From positions 1 through 15,032 of the forward strand of contig JAMWDC010000003.1 in assembly GCA_023819025.1 (NCBI GenBank): DNA of 15,032 nt, given 5' to 3'. A model generated the notes under the pieces. It was not told the DNA's origin and ran no database searches. It saw only the letters and a program-made list of their open reading frames with translations. The position numbers and the translations under genes are program-made. The DNA comes from Candidatus Omnitrophota bacterium (lineage in GTDB: Bacteria; Omnitrophota; Omnitrophia; Omnitrophales; Aquincolibacteriaceae). This document shows, piece by piece, positions 1-7,600 of this stretch. Each line of letters starts with the position of its first letter. Position 1 is the stretch's first letter.

Positions 1-491
1 CCGTTTTCGTAATTTTTGTCCGCATAGTCCCAGCGAGACGGCAATTCCTTCAACGGAATCCGGTTCGGTCCGTCTCCGTATACCTTGTTCGTCGAGAGAA
101 AGACAAAAATCGTTTCGGGAGAAAATCTCCGGCAGGCCTCCAGCAAATTTAAAGTCCCGAGGGCATTGATTTCAAAATCATCGAACGGAATTTGGACCGC
201 CTTGTCATGGCTGGGCTGGGATGCGGCATGAACCAGGGCTTGAGGCCGGAGTTTCTTGATCAAGGAAAGAATCCTGGAGCGGTTCCGAATATCGAGGTTA
301 TGATGCGTGTAATGATGAATTTCTTTCTTGAGCCGTTTTTGGTTCCATCGAGTGTCGCCTGCCGGTCCAAAAAAAACCGATCGCATATTGTTGTCAATAC
401 CGTGAAGGCACCATCCTTGTTCGTGAAAATAAAAACAAACCTCAGACCCGATCAAACCCGCAGAACCGGTCACAAGCATTGTCTTCATCAT
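1..491 (-). CDS. NAD-dependent sugar-nucleotide epimerase (CDP-paratose 2-epimerase-like), 5' part only
   Basis: The gene runs off the left edge of the window; about 163 N-terminal residues are visible. It begins with a Rossmann nucleotide-binding motif (VTGSAGLIGSE, a GxxGxxG fingerprint), followed by an acidic-loop segment GIDNNMRSVFFGPAGDTRW, then HAASQPSHDKA, FEINALGTLNLLEA and the strand FVFLSTNKVYGDGPN. These match the extended short-chain dehydrogenase family, and the DNNMR...GDTRW and QPSHDKA stretches fit CDP-paratose (tyvelose) 2-epimerases best. Such cytoplasmic enzymes interconvert nucleotide sugars for O-antigen or other surface glycans. The catalytic Tyr-x-x-x-Lys region lies beyond the window. 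Two adjacent ATG codons (491 and 488) are possible starts; no good ribosome-binding site precedes either. The family call is solid; the exact substrate is inferred. Confidence 0.88.
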   Translation of the reverse strand, partial: MMKTMLVTGSAGLIGSEVCFYFHEQGWCLHGIDNNMRSVFFGPAGDTRWNQKRLKKEIHHYTHHNLDIRNRSRILSLIKKLRPQALVHAASQPSHDKAVQIPFDDFEINALGTLNLLEACRRFSPETIFVFLSTNKVYGDGPNRIPLKELPSRWDYADKNYEN

Positions 492-497
492 AACCCG

Positions 498-527
498 CAA
501 ATACCAAAAAAGTTAACCACTTGGCAA
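498..527 (-). promoter_or_regulatory. Weak candidate promoter of the epimerase gene
   Basis: Read on the minus strand, TTGCCA (527-522, five of six matches to the -35 consensus) is followed after 18 bases by TATTTG (503-498, a poor -10). Only six bases separate this box from the ATG at 491, so a transcript from here would be essentially leaderless. It is supported mainly by analogy with better examples in this window. The rest of the 492-657 spacer shows no gene or strong hairpin. Confidence 0.3.
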
Positions 528-657
528 GAGGGATAGGTAACCGACGGTAAGGGTGATGAACAGGCCCCCTTGAGCTTATTTTTCGGCATTTTAGAGGATA
601 ATTCCACAAAGAAAACCCTGAATAGATCCCGAAGAGAACCTGCCCCTACTGCGGTGT

Positions 658-1563
658 TTATATTTCCCGGAACCATTCGAGCATACGCTTGCGGATTTTA
701 TAATAATCAGATGGCCCGATAATTCGTTCGGCTTCTTTCCTGTCTTCATACCGCCAGCTTTTTCTTCCGCTTCGTTTGAGGATCAATAACTGAACGGCTT
801 GATCAGTATGGAATTTCGGGACAGCGGCCAAGACCAGGAAAAAATTGCGCCGGTTGAGCCGTTTGGCAGCGGTATCCATAACAACTGTCAGGTCAATGAG
901 ATAATCATTCCGGATGAGAATGGGTATTCCCGTATTGAGCGAAAACACAAGGTGGGGCGGAAGCACGAGAAAATTCCGGCTCTCAAGGATTGTATAATCG
1001 GCAGCGTCTTCCAACCTTCGATACCTGTGGAAAGTGGGGTCTATGATGTAGGTATTCAGGGCGGGATCTTGCACCCTGAGAATGTAGTGGATGGTATTCT
1101 CCTGCGAAAAGAAACACGGTTCTTTCACGCGCACGTACTCGATCGTGTATCCAGGAGGATAGAGCCCCTTGATTCGGCGATAAACATAGCGGACCAATTC
1201 CGTGCATATTCCGTACTTCCCTTCCTCAAGCATCACATTCCCTTCCGAATCATACTTTCTGTAATTTGCCAGAGACCATACCCTGTCGGCAGGATGAATC
1301 CCCAGCTTCACTTCAGGTCTTAATAGAGCTGGGATCGCGGAATAAGTCAGAGATTGAATAATCTCCCGGATTTCCATCTCACGGGGAAGCGGTTCTTTGA
1401 TCATTTGTTCTTTGACACTGCTGGTTTCAACCGATGTTTTTTCTCCGGAAGAAGACAACCCGACCGTCGATGCCGGAGCAAAAAGAGCGACCCCGTTTAC
1501 CCAAATCAAAAAAAGGCAGATCCGCCAACCGTTGAGATGTTGAACTCCCGCACCCGAACCCAC
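658..1563 (-). CDS. Exported protein with a possible papain/transglutaminase-like Cys-His-Asp triad
   Basis: This is a 301-residue protein of no family I can name with certainty. Residues 13-31 form a hydrophobic segment after a short, weakly charged N-terminus (WRICLFLIWVNGVALFAPAS), fitting a signal peptide or single anchor. The middle carries C120 in YGICTELVRYVY, H159 in NTIHYILRV and D175 in YIIDPTFHRY. That order and spacing is the Cys...His...Asp pattern of papain-fold enzymes, including bacterial transglutaminase-like proteins, and the YIIDP strand after the His is typical. The C-terminal third is basic and unrecognised. The start is GTG at 1563, chosen because GGAG lies about ten bases upstream. 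It lies downstream of the giant ORF in the same direction, 132 bp away. Catalysis is inferred from the triad only; a non-enzymatic role is possible. Confidence 0.7.
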   Translation of the reverse strand: MGSGAGVQHLNGWRICLFLIWVNGVALFAPASTVGLSSSGEKTSVETSSVKEQMIKEPLPREMEIREIIQSLTYSAIPALLRPEVKLGIHPADRVWSLANYRKYDSEGNVMLEEGKYGICTELVRYVYRRIKGLYPPGYTIEYVRVKEPCFFSQENTIHYILRVQDPALNTYIIDPTFHRYRRLEDAADYTILESRNFLVLPPHLVFSLNTGIPILIRNDYLIDLTVVMDTAAKRLNRRNFFLVLAAVPKFHTDQAVQLLILKRSGRKSWRYEDRKEAERIIGPSDYYKIRKRMLEWFREI

Positions 1564-1580
1564 GAGGGCAATACTCCGTT

Positions 1581-1609
1581 TTTATAGAAGGCTTTTATGG
1601 TACTTTAAA
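1581..1609 (-). promoter_or_regulatory. Candidate sigma-70-type promoter for the 658-1563 gene
   Basis: On the minus strand, TTTAAA (1609-1604) is followed after 17 bases by TATAAA (1586-1581). A GGAG ribosome-binding site (1577-1574) and the GTG start at 1563 follow. The spacing is ideal and the -10 is good, but the -35 matches only four of six bases. It suggests the gene can be expressed independently of the giant ORF upstream. Confidence 0.42.
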
Positions 1610-1654
1610 ATCCCGACGATTCCTTTTTCAAAGGATAGCATACTTATCAGAGAC

Positions 1655-1690
1655 AGGCACCTTTTTTATCAAAACTAAAAATTGGTGCCT
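1655..1690. repeat. Inverted repeat AGGCACC/GGTGCCT with AT-rich loop
   Basis: The arms AGGCACC (1655-1661) and GGTGCCT (1684-1690) are perfect 7-bp complements around a 22-base loop rich in A and T. The element begins five bases beyond the stop codon of the giant minus-strand ORF, where a terminator would be expected. However, no T-run follows the stem in that direction, so a classical Rho-independent terminator is doubtful. The short GC stem and the flanking phrase CAGAGACAGGCACC resemble REP-type palindromes, which are often dispersed in genomes. A smaller perfect hairpin, TCCTTT-TTC-AAAGGA, lies at 1621-1635. Confidence 0.5.
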
Positions 1691-1695
1691 TTCAT

Positions 1696-4600
1696 TTAGG
1701 CGGACATTTTGACGACCAGCGTTCCTCGGAATTCGCTGATCTGACGCCTCAAGAAATCGCTCACAACCCGCCAGACACCGCGGACTTTATGGATCCCAAA
1801 AACCGCATCATCCGCAATGGCATGAATCAAAGCGGCCCAGATATCGGTTTGATTTTCCCACAGGAAGTTATCGACATCCCCGAAGGATGCCACGCCTTCA
1901 GAACCGACCACACGCACTTTCTTTACCCGGCGATTTCTTCCATATTGTTTATACGCCGCGGAGAAATCTCCGCGCATGAATAAAACATTCCTCAGGCTGG
2001 CAAATGGTTCATAGACTTCGACCAAAAGTGCCTGAGCATTGTAGATCACAAAACGGAATTGCCTTAGGATCTGTGTTTCAAAGGCCACGGCAAAGGCTTC
2101 GGTTCGTAATTCGGCACGTCCCGCAAGCATCTGGCCATCCAGATAGAGAATCGCCGGCGAATCCCCGGTCTCGATGACCTGCCTCATAATATGAGCGCCC
2201 TTCTCAACGTCGGCCGCTTTGGATCCGGCCACTTCGACCTCAGTTTTAAAAGCAGTTAGTGTGCCTTCGATTAGATTGTCGCTTTCCCTCCCGCCTTCTA
2301 CCTTTCTCCTTTTTCCTGCATTGATTGCCCGTGCCTCCGAGCGTGCGGCGTCGAAGTGTCCAAAACGCAGACGCTTGATGGTTTCGAGATCCGCTTCGGG
2401 ATGGATAAAGAATCGAATGGTGGGGTCACCTGAGAATTCCTGAGATACCTCACGAAGATGAGGGAAATTCACGCGCCGGGGGGTCTTTGAGTAAATATCG
2501 ACCACAAAGACGATCGCGTCGCGGCGCATGGTATTTTGAAGGTACTCATCGATTTTACTTTCATGCCTGCTCCCGACACCGAAGTAATAAATCAAGGTAA
2601 ACTTTTTCATCGCTTCTTGATCCTTTAAAATATCGAGAAAATCGCCGTGCCGAAGATCAATCGCCTGGATCTTGTCACGGTGAAGTCCAACCGGTGGATT
2701 TTCCGCCTGGAGCACGGCATCGATCGTGCGGCGGCTTATCCGGTAAAATCTTGGATCTAATTCGTAAGCCGTGGCTTGTGCACCGCAGCGTCCCGAGGCG
2801 AAGATCGAGACACGCGCACTTCCGGCACCAAGCTCAAGAAGATGATCGTCGGGCCCTGCGTTAATTAATTCCATTCCTCTTTCTAAAGTTGGAAAGAGTG
2901 AGGCAAAATAAATCCCTAGGTAAGGACTGATCCCATGATTCTCATCATCATAAGCCGCGTAGGTCGTAACAGCCTCGTGGAGAATCCCTTCCGATCTTTC
3001 GATCTGTTTGACGGTTTCTTCCAGAAAACGGTTCACTGCCCAAGCGGCATCATCCCGCGTCTCCGAGCGGTGAGAAGCAAGGGAAGAGAAAAGTGGGAAG
3101 TGGTAAGAGGGAAATCCTACGGGAAAGACTCGGTCATCTCTCCTAGCATCGCCGGCATCCCGTTCGAGCGGTTCAACCATTCTTGGCAACTGGGTTCGGA
3201 CTGACATTAGTGATTTCCTGCCGCGATCCGTCTTTCTTTTTCCCTCTCTCTCCTCTTCCCTCTCTTTTCTTACTTCTTTTACCTTTTCTTCCCGTGCCTC
3301 GGAACGGGGGCGCGCCAAAAATGCCATCCGGACGGAATCGCGCTGCCCAAAATAACATTCGAGGGCCTGCTCTCTCGACAAGGGATCGAGCACATCCGGG
3401 AGAAAGGCCAAAAGATCTTCAGTTAACATCCCGAAGATATACATCCGTGCAAACGGGTTGTCGATATTCAATTGCTCCATATCCTCGAAGTTAAACACGC
3501 CGACTACCCGCCCCTGGATGCTGCCATCCGAATACCGGACAAAAGTTTCTTGAACCTGATCACGAATTCGGACCCCTGCCGTCTCGTAATCTACGGCGAT
3601 TCGCAAAATCGGATTTTCACCACGCCTATACGGAACCATTTGCAGCGCTGACTCAACGTAAAGAAAAAGCTGAAATAGAAACATGCGATACTCCCTATCC
3701 ACCGGATCATTCCGGCCCAACCAGGTTCCGTCCATATCCTCTTGAAGCTTTACCTCTTCAAAACGGTATCCTTTCATTCTTTCGAAGCTCCGGTTTCCCA
3801 TGCGGTAATGGCGGACTCCGATCTTGAATAGGACGAACTTTTTATGGACCTTTCTTGCGATCGGGATTTCAATCCTCGTCTCGGACCGCGCGTGCTTGTC
3901 CGTTTTCCCTTCTGCCAAAGTTTGTTTCCCTCTTTGAGTCTTAAAGTTCCGTACCTCGCTCCTCGGCTGCATGGATCGTACCTCGGAGCGGCGGAAAGTT
4001 TCTGGCAACCCTGTATTTTCGGAAGGGATACGCTGACTGCTGGAGGCCAGAACGGTACGCATGGCTTCCTCTTTCTGACGGTTGACTTCCTCCTGATTCG
4101 CACGGTATTTTGTCTCAAGCTCTTTCAACTCGGTTCGTAACTTGGCACGTTCGCGCAGATCATCTACCACCTGCAATAAATACGTCACTCGTGCAATTCG
4201 CAGTTGGAGCGGCGCAAGCAACTCAACACGCTCGAGTTCAAAACGTTCTTCGATTTCATTCAGCTTCCCTGTAAGGGTCTGCCTTCTCTCTACTTTAGAT
4301 TTCTTTTCCTCAGCGATCCGACGTTTATAAACCCTTTCCCTCGCCAGGCGGTGTTTCTGACGATACCGCCGGGCCTGTTTAAGAACCGGATGACTGGGTT
4401 CGAGATTCCGCAGACTGGCTTCAAATTTCATAACGAGCCGGAGATTTCTGGAACGAATCGCCCTTTTCAGATACCTGACCGCATCGGCAATTCTTGCCTT
4501 TTGTTTTTCCTCTTTAGAGCGGAAACGTTTCAACGCATAACGGCTTAAGTAACGATGCGTCGGCGAGATCCGCTTCAGGTGGTAAAGACTCCAGTTTAGA

Positions 4601-7600
4601 CGGATCAGATTTTCTGAGCGTTCGGCATCTCGCAGATCTGTGGCCGCTCCGTGAATCAGGTTTTGAACATATTCGAACCGTTCCTTCGCACGCCGGATGA
4701 CTGTTGTGTCTTCCCAATGCGTCCGGATTCGAACCGATGCGTCAAAAGCTTCGCGTTGGCGGACGCCGATTTCCGAAACCGGCCGCTCCATCCAATAGCC
4801 AATAAGTTTTGTCCAGGGCCGGATGCCCACGGAACGCAAATACGCTGCAGTATATCGCTTTCTCTTTGCGGATCGATCCTCCGCCAGGAAAACTCCCTTG
4901 GCCACGAGGTCAATACCTATGTGCCGGCACTTTTCGAAAAAGGCAAGCGGTGTCATGGCGCGAAGTTCGTCCGCAAGATCAGAAACAAGAAGTGGCATAC
5001 CGCGGTAAACTTTGTCGCCCGACCGCAGGCGCAAGAGCGCCGTATCAATAACCTTTTCCAAGGTTTCTTTATCCGACGGCAAATTTAATCCCCAGATTCC
5101 CAACTGGCGGAGGCTGATACTGTGGCGGCGCGCAAAATCCGTGATGCGTTGATGCTGTTTCAATCGAAGTTTCTTCATCACGTGTACGAGCCGTGGCCGG
5201 CCGTTTCTTTCGCGAGCAGTTTTATCGATCGCCGCTATCAACTTCGGCAAAGTCAGTTTGATCTTCCCCATACGGAGTCTCAGAGGATCCTCCGGGAAAA
5301 GCCGCATGACATCCCAACGACTCAGCGTTTTGGAAAGATCGAGAAACTCCTCTCCGTCCCGGATAAGACGGATTTTGGATTCAAGGGCCGTACGGTCCAA
5401 ATCTCTGGCGTAATCCCGTAGTGCGCGGCGGATAGCATTGCTTGTTCTGGGGGGAATCTTCGCCCGTTGGATCCATCCAAATCCCACGTGCTCGACAAGA
5501 CCCAGCCTCTCCAGATGTTCCACCTGATTCTCAAAACCGCGGAAACTCAAGCCATCGATCCATTGAAAGAGCAGGCTGGATCGGACGGCCACGCGCGGAA
5601 AATGCCGACTCAGAAGTTCATAAACGAGGAAAAGGTTTGCCTGTTTCGACCTTGCCTTGGTTCGCAAATGACCCCTCGTAGTTTCCCTGAAATTCAACAG
5701 CCGCTCGGGACGCTTAAAAATCCGGCTTCCCCTTCTGATCTTTTCTAACTGAACTGCGGCAAAGGGTTCATCCGATTCCTGAACATATTCGGAAAGAACA
5801 AAGCGGATGTCCTCCAGCTGGCTTTCCCGAAATGGAGGAAGCGATAAAAACCTTTCGCCGCCCGGCTTGTCGGGGCTTAGGTATTCCAACATGCCGAGTT
5901 TTTTAAGCTGGACCATGTGTTGGCGGACCATAGGCTCGCTTTTTTGGCGATAGACACTCAGATATTGGCTCAGTGTAAACGGTTCAAACTTAAATACGTT
6001 GTAGATCCTGTCAAAGAGCCCAAGCACGGGACTCGGCTCGCGGCTTGACGGCGTCAAAAATTCCGCCGTATTCGACTGACGAACTTCTGCGGGGGGAGTT
6101 TCCGGCCCCCCGGCACTTTCGGAAAGGATCCTTTGAATTGCTTCGCCTTCCCTTGTCTCGGAACGCGTTTGACCTTGATCTTCCTTTTCGCGGCGGACGA
6201 TATAATCGATCAATGCCCGCTCCTTCAAAACAACCTTCTGGATTTCAAGCCCCTTGACCAAACGATAAAAGTGATGCGGTTCTAAACGCGTAAGTTCCCG
6301 ATCCTTGGCATATTTGACTCTGAGTGAGGAGTGATTCAACGTTTCCAAAAGGACTCGTTTCTCTTCATGAAACTCTCCTATCCCTTTCTGAGATAGATCG
6401 CGCACCTTTACCGTAACCAATCCCTTATATTTCCAAAGCGTCGGTAAGTTTTGCCCGGCATCTGTGCGTGGAACAATGATATTATCTGCGGCAACATCAT
6501 GACGGATGAGAACCGAGTTTCCCAGAAGATCGGTGTCAAAAATCTGATCGGTTTCGTTCCACTGGATCGGAATATCTCGGAGGATCATCAGGGGATGCTT
6601 AACAAGTTGATGTTCCTTCTCCACTAAGTCCTTGATGTCGTCGGTTTCCCGGACTTTGCGGAAGAGCTGATAAAAGGCCTCGTACCCTTGATCCGGTTCC
6701 CGCGATTCCGACCTTGCTTCGGACCCCGTATCAAAGATTTCTTCAGGCAGATACCGGACCACGCGCGCCAACGTGCCAAATTCAAATTGAGTGCGGCTAT
6801 CTATGCCTTCCGGATGATCTTCCGTAAAAACAATTTTCCCCTGTTTGGTTTGTGCTTCGAAAAATCCGCGGTTGTCTTCAATCGCCATGTTTATAATCAT
6901 GGCCAGCCCTTTGCCCCGATGCGGATCCCCGGTGGTAGAATAACCGCTTCCTCCTAAAGCCCTCGCCGGAATACCTTCGCCTTGATCAGCCACGATGACT
7001 TCAACCCCTTTCCTACCTTCTTGATCTACCCTCCTTCCTAAAACAACAAATCGTTTGCGTGCCACCTCATCCGGCACACCCACAGGGATGCGGTCGGCAA
7101 CATGCTCGATCACATTGCTGACAAGCTCTGACAAGGCCCTTCGCAGCTGATCACTTTCCGTAGGATCTGCGCCGTCTTTTCTGAAGATCATCGCATCCAA
7201 ATAACCCGCGGCCGTTTGTGGTAATAGTAATTGTTCAAAACCGACCCGGTCGAAAAGCCTTGCAATCTCAATCGTCCCGATCACAAATCCCAATTTTTGC
7301 GCTGGCTTCAGGTTTCCGGTCTTTAACGCATCGCGAACCGCAGCAAGATCTTTTTCACCAAGCGGAAAAACGAGTCCTGGTCTGTCATCTCTCGTTTCGG
7401 AGCGCGCGTCAGACCACCGACGCCGGCTTAAGAATCGCAACTTATTTTGTAAATCTGAGCGGCCGAAGAAAGCAAGCGTCTTTTTGCTTTCTCGGGGATG
7501 AGTACGGTCCGTTATGACAGGTAAGAAGGCAAGCGCAATCAAAGCCCGGAGGACCGCGTCATGTTTGTTGAGCCGCCTGAAAAGTTCGGGCATTTCTTCA

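Noticed and set aside
799..1323. 174-codon plus-strand ORF
   Set aside because: It is antisense to the thiol-enzyme-like gene, has no recognisable domain or promoter, and its composition is what the complementary strand of a coding region would give.
4104..4161. RAKLRTELKELE as a further spacer motif
   Set aside because: It lies within the Arg/Glu-rich coiled coil, where such strings are expected from composition; it does not sit at a module boundary.
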